Shown: positions 37,764 through 48,814 of the stretch, one piece after another
Position numbering within the stretch: position 1 is the stretch's first letter
Layout of the letters: each line of letters opens with the position of its first letter
From: Psychrobacter sp. Pi2-52
Lineage (GTDB): Bacteria; Pseudomonadota; Gammaproteobacteria; Pseudomonadales; Moraxellaceae
Direction of reading: 5' to 3'
Assembly: GCF_904846705.1 (NCBI RefSeq)
Contig: NZ_CAJHBS010000023.1
Span: 1 to 56,406 of the forward strand
Length of the DNA: 56,406 nucleotides
Translations under genes and position numbers: made by a program
Notes under the pieces: model-generated
What the model was told of the DNA's origin: nothing
Database searches by the model: none
Seen by the model: the letters and a program-made list of their open reading frames with translations, nothing else

Positions 37764-38426
37764 TTAAGATTTTTTCTTACGATTTTTAAAACCGCGCCAT
37801 AGCCCTTCATGTGCCACTTTTGGCATTTTTAGGGTAATGGTGTTGGACAGCATATCTTGTACTGCCAGACCGCGAGGGTTGAACAGACAGAACACATAGT
37901 TGAATACCAAACCAAGAAACGCGCTGGCCAATAAGGCGGCGCGTGATCCATCAATAAGACTGCCAATGATGCCAAAAATCAGCGGCATCAAACAAGCGGC
38001 CAAAATACGCTTAAACGACTGTCCCCACGTTAGCCATTGACCTGCATCATTAATCGTTTTTAACCGCCACGTCTGCATACCCAATGTCTGACCACCACGG
38101 CGCCAAAATATCCCATAGAATGCCACGAGTGTCAGTACAAATGACGGCGTCATAATGGCGTTCTGATACCAGAGCGGTAGCGACTGAGCTTGTGAGGATT
38201 CAGTACCCGTCTCCATAGTCAATAGCGTACCAACCACGGTTAATATCGTCCCTACCAAAAATAACAGCGCCAAAATCAGCATACCGTCATAGAGAATCGC
38301 CACGACACGAATCATGGGCTTAGCGATGGTTGGCTCTTCGTTAGGATCTTGCTGTACAGGCGCACTCGATTGAGGCTTTGATTTACGAGTCGTTTTTGAC
38401 GGACGTTTAGATGGACTTTTTGACAT
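37764..38426 (-). CDS. RDD family membrane protein
   Basis: This is a 220-residue membrane protein. The N-terminal 25 residues are rich in Lys, Arg, Ser and Pro (KSPSKRPSKTTRKSK) and cytoplasmic. The RDD domain follows from about residue 35, with the arginine/aspartate pair in MIRVVAILYDGMLI and then QTLGMQTWRLKT near 130 and LLASAFLGLVFNYV near 180. The family function is mostly unknown; some members are Na+/H+ antiporters. An array of 20-bp tandem repeats lies 70 bp upstream of its start. Confidence 0.85.
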   Translation of the reverse strand: MSKSPSKRPSKTTRKSKPQSSAPVQQDPNEEPTIAKPMIRVVAILYDGMLILALLFLVGTILTVVGTLLTMETGTESSQAQSLPLWYQNAIMTPSFVLTLVAFYGIFWRRGGQTLGMQTWRLKTINDAGQWLTWGQSFKRILAACLMPLIFGIIGSLIDGSRAALLASAFLGLVFNYVFCLFNPRGLAVQDMLSNTITLKMPKVAHEGLWRGFKNRKKKS

Positions 38427-38495
38427 GGTACAAGCTCATAGCAAGCAGTGAATAGTAACGCTATTGTACCGTAAATGGTGGGGCTATCGTACATT

Positions 38496-38596
38496 ATCCT
38501 AGATGACTATCCAATATCCTAAATGACTATCTAACATCATAGATGGCTCTCCAATATCGTAGATTGCTCTTTAATGTTATTAGTTGGCTATCCAAT
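38496..38596. repeat. Five imperfect 20-bp tandem repeats
   Basis: The units start at 38496, 38516, 38536, 38556 and 38576 (the last is 21 bp). The consensus is ATCNTAGATGRCTMTCCAAT. Adjacent units share roughly 15-17 of 20 bases. The array lies in the promoter region of the RDD gene and downstream of the tRNA-Arg/tRNA-Ser pair. The period, about two helical turns, would put every unit on the same DNA face. Confidence 0.75.
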
Positions 38597-38656
38597 CATG
38601 TTATACACAGGAGATGGTCGTAGAATAAATAGGTTGAAGGTAAAAGCTATAGACAT

Positions 38657-38688
38657 AAAAAAACCGCCAATTGTCATAAGACAGGCGA
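38657..38688 (-). terminator. Terminator of the tRNA-Ser/tRNA-Arg transcript
   Basis: Read on the minus strand, CGCC-TGTC-TTAT-GACA-ATT-GGCG forms a stem with a 3-nt bulge and is followed by G and seven T. Confidence 0.65.
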
Positions 38689-38731
38689 TTATTTTAATGT
38701 TTTATCAGCTTAAATTAAGCTATTATGCAAA

Positions 38732-38808
38732 TGGTGCGCCTGGAGAGATTCGAACTCCCGACCCCTTAGTTCGTAGCCAAGTGCTCTATCCAACTGAGCT
38801 ACAGGCGC
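38732..38808 (-). tRNA. tRNA-Arg (anticodon ACG)
   Basis: A 77-nt cloverleaf with acceptor GCGCCTG, anticodon stem CTTGG/CTAAG with loop CTACGAA (anticodon ACG), T arm GGGAGTTCGAATCTC, and an encoded CCA. The ACG anticodon is expected to be edited to ICG by TadA. Confidence 0.95.
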
Positions 38809-38989
38809 GTATTTTGCACTTTACTCACTGCGCAGATAATATCTTTTGCAGTAAATTAGGTTGGTCATTATATAGATAATATCGCTTGTGTCAACATCTT
38901 TTTTAATTAAAACAAATTATTTTTTGAATTAATTATTAAAATGTTTAACGCAGTATATTGCGTTATTACTCTAATAACAACTGAATAAA

Positions 38990-39079
38990 TGGCGGTGAAG
39001 GAGGGATTCGAACCCTCGATACGCTTACACGTATGGTTCCTTAGCAGGGAACTGGTTTCAGCCACTCACCCACTTCACC
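38990..39079 (-). tRNA. tRNA-Ser (anticodon GCT)
   Basis: A 90-nt class II tRNA. The acceptor GGTGAAG pairs with CTTCACC; the anticodon stem GTTCC/GGAAC holds loop CTGCTAA (anticodon GCT). The long variable arm TACG-TGTAAG-CGTA is typical for serine, and CCA is encoded. It is transcribed leftward toward tRNA-Arg. Confidence 0.95.
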
Positions 39080-40225
<1,146 letters not shown>

Positions 40226-40264
40226 CATATCTAACAAGCCATAGCTTACCCAAGTAGCAGACGC

Positions 40265-40302
40265 AAAAAAGGCGCTCTATATTTTTATAGAACGCCTTTT
40301 TT
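40265..40302 (+). terminator. Bidirectional terminator between thiD and yggT
   Basis: AAAAAAGGCG and CGCCTTTTTT enclose an inner stem TCTAT/ATAGA, with one C-A mismatch between the two. It serves both converging genes. Confidence 0.85.
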
Positions 40303-40328
40303 ATGACAGTTTTTACATTTAATTAGGT

Positions 40329-40898
40329 TTAACCCAAGGTTGGCAACACACTCGCGGCCAAACCACCGATGAATATCTCCAGCAAATAAAATGCTAAGAA
40401 AGCAACCATTGGCGATAAGTCGAGCATACCTAAATTCGGAGTAATACGACGAAACGGGGCCAAAATAGGCTCAGCCAAATTAATGATAATGCCAATAATC
40501 GGATGCTCAGATCTGGTAAACACCACAATCCAGCTAACGATGATAGAACCAATCACCAAGTAGCGGCACATGCGTAAAAAGTCTAATAATAAGCTAGTCG
40601 TACCCGTAAAGAATAGCGGTACAGGGGCAATACCTTTATGCGTTAATGCGGCCTTTCCAGAGATGTCGATTAGACGAATCAAAAACATCAGCACGATAGC
40701 GGCAATGCTAATACGTCCTTGTGCAACAGTCGGAAAAATACGCCCGAATACATCGACGATATGCGTCGCTTTATAAGCAGGTGCAATCATCGGATTGCTC
40801 GCATCCATCCCTGCAAACTGCAACATAAAACGAATAAACACCAGCATCATAGCGAATGTGGTGACCAAATCAAAAATTTGAAATAACATGTTGTTCAT
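40329..40898 (-). CDS. YggT family membrane protein
   Basis: This is a 189-residue inner-membrane protein with two YGGT repeats: residues about 10-90 (FIRFMLQFAGMDASNPM, then IFPTVAQGRIS) and about 105-185 (the second with AEPILAPFRRITPNLGMLDLSP). E. coli YggT is linked to osmotic and cation stress; related proteins in Gram-positives act in division. It follows proC by about 120 bp on the same strand, the classical proC-yggT pairing, so they are probably one operon ending at the terminator before thiD. Confidence 0.9.
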   Translation of the reverse strand: MNNMLFQIFDLVTTFAMMLVFIRFMLQFAGMDASNPMIAPAYKATHIVDVFGRIFPTVAQGRISIAAIVLMFLIRLIDISGKAALTHKGIAPVPLFFTGTTSLLLDFLRMCRYLVIGSIIVSWIVVFTRSEHPIIGIIINLAEPILAPFRRITPNLGMLDLSPMVAFLAFYLLEIFIGGLAASVLPTLG

Positions 40899-41017
40899 GA
40901 AGTGCTACTCAATGTGACATTATTAACAGATTCTAGGATGACAAATGTCATTATCAGATGCTGATGATTACATAAGGGGTGTCGTCAGTGGTGACTTACA
41001 GCACACCTTGTCAGTGT

Positions 41018-41851
41018 TTACTTACTCATCTCTTCACTTAACGCTTGGCTACGATCATAGCAAGCTTGCATGGCCTCGCTGATTTGGCGACCAATCTCAT
41101 TGGCTTGCATTGACTCGACCGCTGCCTGAGTAGTACCGTTCGGTGAAGTAACTTTACGGCGTAACTCAGCTGGTGCATCATCACTGTCCATCGCCATTTT
41201 TGCAGCACCTAACATGGTCTGCATTGCAAGCGCTGAGGCTTGTTCTTTATCCAGCCCTAATGCAACTGCCCCATCGACCATCGATTCGATGAAGTAAAAC
41301 ATATACGCTGGCGCTGAACCTGATACGGCTGTAACGGCATGCATATGCTCTTCGTCATCGACCCACATGACCAAACCTGATGCTTCCATAACGGCTGTTG
41401 CTAGCTGCTTCTGTTCTGCTGAGATATTGTCTGTACCATAAAGGCCAGTCGCACCCATTTGAATCATAGAAGGCGTGTTTGGCATTGCACGCACGATATT
41501 GCCATAGCCGCCTAGCATATTTGATAAAAGATCAGTCGATAAGCCTGCCGCCACTGAAATGACCAATTGAGTGTCTAGTACATCAGCAAAAGCACTTACC
41601 ACTACTTTCATCATTTGTGGTTTGACTGCTAGCACTACGATATCCGCACCGATCACAGCAGATTTAGGATCAGCCATTGGATCAACAGTATTTAGACCTT
41701 TGGCGGCTAATTGCTCACGTGCATCGCTGCTAGGATCGGCGACCGTGATTAGATTTGGTTTGATGCCGCAACCCACAAGCCCGCTAATGAGCGCTTGTGC
41801 CATGTTTCCGCCACCAATAAAACTGATTTTTTTATTATCTAATACCGACAT
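41018..41851 (-). CDS. proC: Pyrroline-5-carboxylate reductase
   Basis: This is the last enzyme of proline synthesis, NAD(P)H-dependent and cytosolic. It has 277 residues (E. coli 269). The Rossmann start KISFIGGGNMAQALISGLVG is at residues 8-27, VLAVKPQMMKVV near 73, AMPNTPSMIQMGATGLYG near 120, and VTAVSGSAPAYMFYFIESM near 165, which is the conserved substrate-binding segment. LRRKVTSPNGTTQAAV near 230 completes the set. GGAGACAAGT upstream of ATG is an acceptable ribosome-binding site. The yggZ/yggS gene that often precedes proC is absent. Confidence 0.95.
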   Translation of the reverse strand: MSVLDNKKISFIGGGNMAQALISGLVGCGIKPNLITVADPSSDAREQLAAKGLNTVDPMADPKSAVIGADIVVLAVKPQMMKVVVSAFADVLDTQLVISVAAGLSTDLLSNMLGGYGNIVRAMPNTPSMIQMGATGLYGTDNISAEQKQLATAVMEASGLVMWVDDEEHMHAVTAVSGSAPAYMFYFIESMVDGAVALGLDKEQASALAMQTMLGAAKMAMDSDDAPAELRRKVTSPNGTTQAAVESMQANEIGRQISEAMQACYDRSQALSEEMSK

Positions 41852-42029
41852 ACTTGTCTCCTAGTCACAAAATTCAAAAGGTATTCAACTTAACATACTG
41901 ATATGTAAAACGACACTCAGTTTATCATACTGCCACTATCGCCGTTTGATAAATTCAAAATGTCGCGCCTGACATCAACCTGATAAAAATCAACGAGTCA
42001 GCCAACAGATATTAAACTTTTGACACTTT

Positions 42030-43589
42030 TTATTTTAGACTAAGCTCACTTCTGATGTACTCAGCCAATTGATTGCTTTTAGCATCGCTATCCGTCTGCT
42101 CAGAACTCAAAAGCCAACTCTCAAATGGTGATGCTAGTAACAGAGGAATATCAGTTTGTATGTCGATTCCATCTTCAGATTTTTTTGTAAGGGTAATGCT
42201 GACTACCATTAAGCTGTCTCGTAGCCATAGTGGAATCCCAAGCGTTTGATACAGTTTTTTGCCTGCTTGTGGGCGCGCAGCCATCTCGGTCTTTAACCGT
42301 TGCTCACGGTTTAATGGCACTATTTTTAACACTATCTGTTGTGCTATACCGTCCGCACTATTTTCTAACAATCGTACCAGCGCATCTACCTTTACTTGCA
42401 ACTGCCAAGTATAACGATCACTGCTACGTATGGTGAGCGATGTTAAATTATTAGCTGAATGACTAAATAAATTACTAGATAAAGTCAGTACCTGCTCGGT
42501 CAGTGGTAGCTTCAGCCAAGACATCCATTCGCTGCTCATACGATAGAGCTGCTGACGATAGCGGCGAATGGTATAAGATGCCTTACGACCTTGCCAAAAC
42601 AGTTCTGTCTGGTGGTCTTGGTCATCACGTTGGCTGAGAGTTAGTACATCATCGACGAGTTGCTTAACAGGTGGTAACGGCTCATCTTGACCCAGCCAAT
42701 AGTGCAGTAGTTGCCGCTGACGATACATGGGTAGCTGTTGCAACGCATCAATATTTAATACACGCTGTGCGGGTAAAAGTTGCAGGTCTGTACTCTCCGT
42801 CTGCTGCATGTCCTGTATAGCTTGAGCATTGACTGTTTTCTGTGCATCATTTAACAGCTGCGCACTACGAGCAATATTATCAATGACGTTGGGGTTGTAC
42901 GTAGCCAGTGCTGGCATGATATCGCGGCGTAACCCACTACGCACATTATCTCCAGTTTTATTGGTAGGGTCATCGATGTAAGGCAGCGCTAAGCGTTTGG
43001 CATAGGCGCTGATAGTTGCGCGTCTTATGGTAAGCCAAGGTCGCCACAGTATATTGCGCTGCGAGCCCTGCGTTTGCACTCGCCATGGCTGCATGCCTGA
43101 GAGGCCATTGACTCCAGCGCCTTGAATGAGTCGCATCAATACGGTTTCAGCTTGGTCGTCAGCATGATGGCCCAATAGCAAAACATCACCTTGATTGATA
43201 TGTGCGCGCATTACCTCATAGCGAGCTTGCCGTGCCGCCTGCTCATCATGACCGTTTACTTGCGCACGTAATATATAACACGGTATTTTTTGAGCCTCTG
43301 CCCAATCAGCGACATGGGCTGCCCAAGCGCTACTGTCTGCTTGTAATCCATGATCGACATGTAACAGCTGCGGCAGACATGGCAATCTACCTTGTCGATA
43401 GAGCTGCACACACAGCGCCGCAAGTGCCAATGAATCACGTCCACCACTACATGCTAACCAAAGACGGCGACCATGCAACTGATCACTATACTCAGACATA
43501 CTGCTCAATAATGCGGTTGCTAGTGTCTCATCAACTGGCAAATCAGCGATTGATTTAATAGGATGTGAGATGATTGCGCTGCTGGTCAT
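42030..43589 (-). CDS. tilS: tRNA(Ile)-lysidine synthase
   Basis: The enzyme adds lysine to C34 of tRNA-Ile(CAU) so that it reads AUA, and is essential. The PP-loop SGGRDS is at residues 48-53. DHGLQADSSAWA near 80 and GHHADDQAETVLMRLIQGAG near 140-160 are the other N-type ATPase motifs. The C-terminal half (about 300-519) carries the TilS substrate-binding and C-terminal domains and is less conserved, as usual. The length, 519 residues, exceeds E. coli TilS (432), by a longer central and C-terminal part. It lies downstream of accA on the same strand, as in E. coli, but a terminator-like hairpin separates them. Confidence 0.93.
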   Translation of the reverse strand: MTSSAIISHPIKSIADLPVDETLATALLSSMSEYSDQLHGRRLWLACSGGRDSLALAALCVQLYRQGRLPCLPQLLHVDHGLQADSSAWAAHVADWAEAQKIPCYILRAQVNGHDEQAARQARYEVMRAHINQGDVLLLGHHADDQAETVLMRLIQGAGVNGLSGMQPWRVQTQGSQRNILWRPWLTIRRATISAYAKRLALPYIDDPTNKTGDNVRSGLRRDIMPALATYNPNVIDNIARSAQLLNDAQKTVNAQAIQDMQQTESTDLQLLPAQRVLNIDALQQLPMYRQRQLLHYWLGQDEPLPPVKQLVDDVLTLSQRDDQDHQTELFWQGRKASYTIRRYRQQLYRMSSEWMSWLKLPLTEQVLTLSSNLFSHSANNLTSLTIRSSDRYTWQLQVKVDALVRLLENSADGIAQQIVLKIVPLNREQRLKTEMAARPQAGKKLYQTLGIPLWLRDSLMVVSITLTKKSEDGIDIQTDIPLLLASPFESWLLSSEQTDSDAKSNQLAEYIRSELSLK

Positions 43590-43639
43590 ATTCAGCCTTA
43601 TTTTTCGTTATTTTAGATGCTTCATATAGTAACAGCCAT

Positions 43640-43670
43640 AAAAAAACGCGCCATTAAATGACACGTTTTT
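43640..43670 (-). terminator. Probable terminator between accA and tilS
   Basis: AAAAACG and CGTTTTT form an outer stem and CATT/AATG an inner one, with a small internal loop. A T-rich tail lies on the minus strand. Confidence 0.65.
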
Positions 43671-43755
43671 ATTTTAGCACTAAGATTTAGACTCTAATAT
43701 GAAAAGCCAGCTATTAAATCATAGCGGCTTAATAACAGAAAATCCTATTCACCAA

Positions 43756-44559
43756 TTAAGCAGGTAACATCACTTCTGAGTTGAAAGTCTTTAGCTTTTC
43801 ATAGCGTAACTCACAACGCTCTTGAGGATCTAAATCTTTAATCTCATCAAGCTGTTCAGTAATCAATGCTTTTAGCGCATTCATTACCGGCTGCGGCTGA
43901 ATATGTGCGCCTTCACCTTCTTCGATGACTGCATCAATCAGACCCATCTGGTATAGATTGATAGCATTCAGCTTAAGTGCTTCACTAGCGTCTTGTGCTT
44001 TTTCAGCCGTTTTCCATAGGATAGAAGCACAGCCTTCAGGAGAGATGACCGAATAGATGCTGTTTTGTAGCATATTTACTTTATCACCAACACCAATCGC
44101 CAATGCGCCACCTGAGCCGCCTTCACCAATGATAGTCACAATCACAGGCACTTTAAGGCTAGAAAATACAGCGATGCTCTCTGCAATCGCTTGCGCCTGT
44201 CCGCGCTCTTCTGCACCAATACCAGGGTAAGCACCTTGGGTATCCACAAAGGTCATCACAGGAATATTAAAGCGCTCAGCCATTTTCACCAAACGAATCA
44301 CTTTGCGATAGCCTTCAGGATTGGCCATACCAAAGTTATGAGCAATACGCTCACGGGTACTGCGGCCACGATGCTGACCAATTACCATCACAGGCTGGCC
44401 ATCAAAACGCGCAAGACCACCTAAAATGGCTTTGTCATCGGCAAAAGCACGGTCGCCATGCAATTCGTCAAATTCGGTAAAAAGCTGATTAACATAGTCC
44501 ATAAATAATGGACGCTTGGCATGTCGTGCAAGCTGCACACTATCCCAGACAGTGCTCAT
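43756..44559 (-). CDS. accA: Acetyl-CoA carboxylase carboxyltransferase, alpha subunit
   Basis: With AccD it transfers CO2 from carboxybiotin to acetyl-CoA, the first step of fatty-acid synthesis. It has 267 residues against 319 in E. coli. The missing part is the N-terminal coiled region; the enzyme begins at [20 protein letters not shown]. The crotonase-type core is complete: [16 protein letters not shown] near 30, [19 protein letters not shown] near 61-79, [18 protein letters not shown] near 104, and [15 protein letters not shown] near 145. I associate this short form with Moraxellaceae, so it is not a truncation. Confidence 0.94.
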   Translation of the reverse strand: MSTVWDSVQLARHAKRPLFMDYVNQLFTEFDELHGDRAFADDKAILGGLARFDGQPVMVIGQHRGRSTRERIAHNFGMANPEGYRKVIRLVKMAERFNIPVMTFVDTQGAYPGIGAEERGQAQAIAESIAVFSSLKVPVIVTIIGEGGSGGALAIGVGDKVNMLQNSIYSVISPEGCASILWKTAEKAQDASEALKLNAINLYQMGLIDAVIEEGEGAHIQPQPVMNALKALITEQLDEIKDLDPQERCELRYEKLKTFNSEVMLPA

Positions 44560-44748
44560 AGACGCTTCCCTTTAATAATTATACTTAATGTATTTATGTT
44601 CAAGAATAATATCGTTATCCGTGTTCAGATAATGAAAGTACAGTTGTAAACTCAATAGGAGCTATAGTAGCACATCTTAAATGGCATGACATTATCGACA
44701 ACGCCGCTTTTGTTACGTTAACCTTTAACTCGGTAATTACAATGGTAA

Positions 44749-46377
44749 CTACTCAATCTCTTGTGTCTCAGCGCTCATTGCTGCTGACTTTTGCATATCA
44801 ATGTCTTGAGTCTCAATCCCTTGAGCATCAACCGCTGGCGTCTCAACCACACTAAGCTGTATACCCCACTTAGCGAATTGGTCAATCTCAGTACGCAAAT
44901 CTGCGAGCAAGAAAGCATAATGTTCACTGCTATCCGCCAAGGTAATTTGCCAACTGTTTTCAGCGACTACCTTTAGTTCTAGCTCTGGTAGCGCATAATC
45001 ACTGCGGCTATGATGTGCCAGTACGGCGAGGCGTAACAGTAAACAGAGATAAACCAGCTGATCGCCACCAATCTGACAAGTCTGCTCTAGCATATCGGCT
45101 TTGAGCTTGCGGCGATGGTTAAGCATCAGCTGCGCCATGCGTTTCTGATCGACTTGCGAAAATCCTGGAATATCAGAATATTCAAGCAAATACGCGCTGT
45201 GCTTGTGATAGCTACTATGACTAATTGCCAGCCCTATCTCATGCAAGAATGCAGCACGTCTGAGCAAATCGCAATCATCATTGGACAGCGCAAGCTTATC
45301 TTTTACTTGTTCAAATAAATGACGACTGGTTTTCACCACTTGCTTGGCTTGCTTTTTGTCCCCTGAATAACGCTTGATTAATGCCAATACACTGCGATCA
45401 CGCACATCTTCACTAGCAAAACGACCAAGCATATCGTACATAACGCCTTCGCGTAATGCACCATCTGAGTAGGTAATGGTCTCAACACCCAGCACTTTCA
45501 TCACCGCGCGCAATACTGCCACGCCAGCAGGAAATACAGCTTTACGATGTTCTTTGACGCCTTCTAACTCGATATCATCGATATTGCCAATCTTAATCAG
45601 CAATTTCTCTAATTTTTTGACACCTTTATAGGTAATGCGTTCTTGCTCATCGGCCCAACCTTTTGATACTAGAACATTACGCACCGCTTTAATCGTACCG
45701 CTTGAGCCGACCACACTGCTCCAGCCCGTCTTTTGATAACGACCGTTAATCGCTAAGACTTCTTTGCGTGCACCTGAAATCGCACTATTAAAAGCTTCTT
45801 TGGTAATCAGTCCGTCAGCAAAGAATTTTTGGGTAAAAGAAACACAGCCCATTTGTAAACTTTCAGTCAATAATGGATCGAAATTTTGACCAATAATAAA
45901 CTCTGTCGAACCGCCGCCAATATCCATAACCAAGCGTTTATCACTACTCTCATTGGTATGAGAGACGCCCAAATAAATCAATCGAGCCTCTTCGCGGCCC
46001 GCGATAATTTCAATAGGTTTTGGCAGGATTTTATTGGCACGGGAAATAAAGTCGTTGGCGTTTTTGGCTTGACGCAATGCATTGGTCGCGACCACACGAA
46101 TCCGCTCTGGCGGTACTGAATCCAAGCGCGCCACAAAGCGGCTTAAACAATCAAGACCGCGCTGCTCAGCGGCTGCGCTTAGAATATTATTTTCGTCCAG
46201 ACCGGCGGCGAGCTGTACCTTTTCAGACATCGAGACTACTTTTCGCACTTCCCCATGGTCAAGACGAGCAATAGCTAAATGGAAACTGTTGGAACCAATA
46301 TCGATGGCTGCCATCATTTCATCATCGCCAATTGGCGGATTCGTAAGGTAGTCAATAGGCATAGGACAAGTCGTCAC
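44749..46377 (-). CDS. ppx: Exopolyphosphatase (Ppx/GppA family)
   Basis: The enzyme removes terminal phosphate from polyphosphate. An actin-fold ATPase core begins with AAIDIGSNSFHLAIARL at about residue 23-39 and contains the second phosphate motif VMDIGGGSTEFIIG near 145-158. A C-terminal HD-like domain includes FLHEIGLAISHSSYHKHS near 370-387. The N-terminus may start at M1 or at M6 (MPIDYLTNPP). The last 25 residues (AQGIETQDIDMQ, SAETQEIE) are a low-complexity Gln/Glu tail not usual in the family. Ppk is not nearby. GppA activity (pppGpp hydrolysis) cannot be excluded. Confidence 0.92.
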   Translation of the reverse strand: MTTCPMPIDYLTNPPIGDDEMMAAIDIGSNSFHLAIARLDHGEVRKVVSMSEKVQLAAGLDENNILSAAAEQRGLDCLSRFVARLDSVPPERIRVVATNALRQAKNANDFISRANKILPKPIEIIAGREEARLIYLGVSHTNESSDKRLVMDIGGGSTEFIIGQNFDPLLTESLQMGCVSFTQKFFADGLITKEAFNSAISGARKEVLAINGRYQKTGWSSVVGSSGTIKAVRNVLVSKGWADEQERITYKGVKKLEKLLIKIGNIDDIELEGVKEHRKAVFPAGVAVLRAVMKVLGVETITYSDGALREGVMYDMLGRFASEDVRDRSVLALIKRYSGDKKQAKQVVKTSRHLFEQVKDKLALSNDDCDLLRRAAFLHEIGLAISHSSYHKHSAYLLEYSDIPGFSQVDQKRMAQLMLNHRRKLKADMLEQTCQIGGDQLVYLCLLLRLAVLAHHSRSDYALPELELKVVAENSWQITLADSSEHYAFLLADLRTEIDQFAKWGIQLSVVETPAVDAQGIETQDIDMQKSAAMSAETQEIE

Positions 46378-46753
46378 CGTGTTAGAGAGAGTGGATAGTT
46401 TACCAAAATCACGTGCTATATAGTTATAAAATCACATGTATAGAAAAAAGTCATAACCACAAAAATCAGGGCAATTTTATCATTAAAGCATTTATGCCAA
46501 ACACTCGCAAGCGATGCAAAAATGTAGTGGGAACATCGGAGACCACCCTATCAGCTGACAGGTATCGGCTCAGCATCTAGCGCTTGTGTTACGCATATCG
46601 GTTTGCTACATTGAAAGCTATCAATATCATGATAAAAAACCGTTATTTACAGAATTTTTATCCGTATCACTTACTTCAAAAGCCACCAGCTAATCGGTTA
46701 AAAACCATCTGCAATTAATAGTTATCAAACCCACCAGCAAGGAAGCTAGTCAC
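46378..46753. other. Divergent promoter region of ppx and the DUF962 gene
   Basis: 376 bp with no supported gene, repeat or strong hairpin. It should hold both promoters. Confidence 0.4.
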
Positions 46754-47158
46754 ATGAATCAGACCACGACAAAAGACGCTACCCAAAATACTGAGCCCCC
46801 TATCAGTAGCGCTAAAACAGACATGGTAAAAACTGAAACTTCGCCTAAACAAGCATTTTATGATTTTTACTTAGATGAGCATCAAAACATGGCCTGTCGC
46901 CGTCTACATTTTGCAGGTAGTAGCTTTGGCTTATTAGGACTCGCAAAGTCTGTCAAAACTGGCTCAGCCAAACCTTTGGTAAAGGGCATCGCTGCTGGAT
47001 ATGCCTGTGCATGGGTTGGACACTTTTTCTTTGAAAAGAACAAACCCGCTTCTTTTAAGTTTCCATTGAAAAGCTTTGTCAGCGATTTTCGTATGTATAG
47101 CGATGTGCTACGAGGCAATCTGAGCTTGAGAGATCGCAAGTTTGATAAAGCACGATAA
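46754..47158 (+). CDS. DUF962 / Mpo1-like family protein
   Basis: This is a 134-residue protein. Residues 1-35 are polar and unstructured. The core runs from KQAFYDFYLDEHQNMACRRLHFAGSS-type sequence (about 36-60) to GYACAWVGHFFFEKNKPASF near 75-95 and LKSFVSDFRMY near 98-110. Two short hydrophobic stretches suggest membrane association. Yeast Mpo1 in this family is an Fe2+-dependent dioxygenase acting on 2-hydroxy fatty acids; the histidines in DEHQN, RRLH and VGHFF could be metal ligands, but activity in bacteria is unproven. Confidence 0.82.
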   Translation: MNQTTTKDATQNTEPPISSAKTDMVKTETSPKQAFYDFYLDEHQNMACRRLHFAGSSFGLLGLAKSVKTGSAKPLVKGIAAGYACAWVGHFFFEKNKPASFKFPLKSFVSDFRMYSDVLRGNLSLRDRKFDKAR

Positions 47159-47186
47159 AGTTTAGTCATTATATAAGTTAAATGAC

Positions 47187-47224
47187 AAAAAAACTGGGCT
47201 ACTATTTTTAGCAGCCCAGTTTTT
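47187..47224 (+). terminator. Intrinsic terminator of the DUF962 gene
   Basis: AAAAACTGGGCT and AGCCCAGTTTTT with a 12-nt loop. Confidence 0.85.
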
Positions 47225-47324
47225 AATTATATTGATAGCTTCGTTGATGTCATCTTGTTTTTATAAGCGAAATGACACACTTATTATTATTCCTAACATG
47301 ATTATAAATAAGATATCGATAAAC

Positions 47325-47367
47325 AAAAAAACCAGCAAAGATCACGGGATGACCTTGCTGGTTTTTT
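47325..47367 (-). terminator. Intrinsic terminator of hemL
   Basis: AAAAACCAGCAA and TTGCTGGTTTTT flank a loop of about 16 nt, with runs of A and T on the outer sides. Confidence 0.85.
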
Positions 47368-47409
47368 AAGCTTTAACTTTTTAGTTAGCTAATAACTTAC
47401 ATGGCTAAA

Positions 47410-48711
47410 CTATGCTTTTGCCATTTCTGCAAATATTTCATCAGCCGCCTTGATTGACGCATCAATGTCTTCATCGCTATGTTTGATAGACATAAATCCT
47501 GCTTCATAAGCTGACGGTGCCAAGTAAATACCGCGATCTAGCATACCGTGGAAGAAAGTATTGAATACGTCCATATCGCACTCTGTCACGTCATCGAAAT
47601 TCTTTGGTGTTTCAGTTGCGCTATCTTTAACAAAGAACATGCCAAACATGCCGCCAAGCTTATTGGTACGTAGATGAATACCATGTTTGTCAGCTGCTGC
47701 TTGGAAACCGTCTACTAGGTGATCAACTTTCGCTGCTAACTTGTCGTAGAAACCTTCTGCCGTTAAGTCTTCAAACATAGCGATACCAGCGCGCATCGCT
47801 AGTGGATTGCCTGATAACGTGCCAGCTTGATAGACGCCGCCAAGTGGCGCGATGCAAGACATGACTTCTTTTTTACCACCGAAAGCACCAACGGGTAAGC
47901 CAGCACCGATGATTTTACCGAAACAAGTCAAGTCTGGGTCAATACCGAAATGTGCTTGTGCACCGCCAAGACCAACGCGGAAGCCAGTCATGACTTCATC
48001 AAAAATCAATACTGCGCCATTAGCCGTACATTCTGCGCGCAACGTATCATGAAACTCTTGTGTCGGGATAACCATGTTCATGTTGCCAGCGATAGGCTCT
48101 AAGATAACGCAGGCGACTTCTTCACCCCATTTTTCAAAGCAGTCCTTAATCGCTTGCGGATCATTATAAGGAATCGTAATGGTATGCTTAGCAAAGTCTG
48201 CAGGCACGCCTTTAGACGTTGGCTCACCAATATCAAGCATGCCCGACCCTGCTTTTACTAGCAGGCTGTCTGAATGCCCATGATAACAGCCTTCAAATTT
48301 AACGATTTTGTCACGTTGGGTATAACCACGTGCTAGACGAATCGCACTCATGGTCGCTTCTGTACCAGAGCTGGTCATACGAATCATTTCAACACTAGGT
48401 ACGATGTCACAAATCTTGTCAGCAACGGTGGTTTCAAACGGGGTTGGCGTACCAAAGCTTAGACCATCATCAGCCGCTTTTTTTACCGCATCGATGACTT
48501 TTGGATGCGCATGACCCAAAATCATTGGGCCCCACGAGCCAACATAATCGATATAGGCGTTGTCTTCGGTATCATAAATTTTGCTGCCATTGGCACGATG
48601 CATAAAGATTGGCGTACCACCAACTCCTGCAAAGGCGCGAACTGGCGAGTTAACACCACCTGGGATGTGTTTACGTGCTTGTGCAAAGAGCTGTTCGTTT
48701 TTAGTATTCAT
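47410..48711 (-). CDS. hemL: Glutamate-1-semialdehyde 2,1-aminomutase
   Basis: This PLP enzyme converts glutamate-1-semialdehyde to 5-aminolevulinate, following HemA in heme synthesis. It has 433 residues (E. coli 426). [15 protein letters not shown] near residue 18-32, [16 protein letters not shown] near 120, [15 protein letters not shown] near 147-160, and the Schiff-base lysine in [17 protein letters not shown] near 270 are all present. The start has AAT-rich upstream sequence with a weak ribosome-binding site, but the family N-terminus (KNEQLFAQA) fits. It is a single-gene unit. Confidence 0.96.
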   Translation of the reverse strand: MNTKNEQLFAQARKHIPGGVNSPVRAFAGVGGTPIFMHRANGSKIYDTEDNAYIDYVGSWGPMILGHAHPKVIDAVKKAADDGLSFGTPTPFETTVADKICDIVPSVEMIRMTSSGTEATMSAIRLARGYTQRDKIVKFEGCYHGHSDSLLVKAGSGMLDIGEPTSKGVPADFAKHTITIPYNDPQAIKDCFEKWGEEVACVILEPIAGNMNMVIPTQEFHDTLRAECTANGAVLIFDEVMTGFRVGLGGAQAHFGIDPDLTCFGKIIGAGLPVGAFGGKKEVMSCIAPLGGVYQAGTLSGNPLAMRAGIAMFEDLTAEGFYDKLAAKVDHLVDGFQAAADKHGIHLRTNKLGGMFGMFFVKDSATETPKNFDDVTECDMDVFNTFFHGMLDRGIYLAPSAYEAGFMSIKHSDEDIDASIKAADEIFAEMAKA

Positions 48712-48814
48712 AATTATTCTCTACTTATAGCGACATTTGTAACGACAATGTTTTGTGATTAAACGTCTGCTTTATATTTGTTTATTATCGAATCTTTCAA
48801 GAAGTTTTTACAAT

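Noticed and set aside
43756..44559. accA seemed truncated at the N-terminus
   Set aside because: The catalytic core is complete, and the short form is what I recall for Moraxellaceae AccA.
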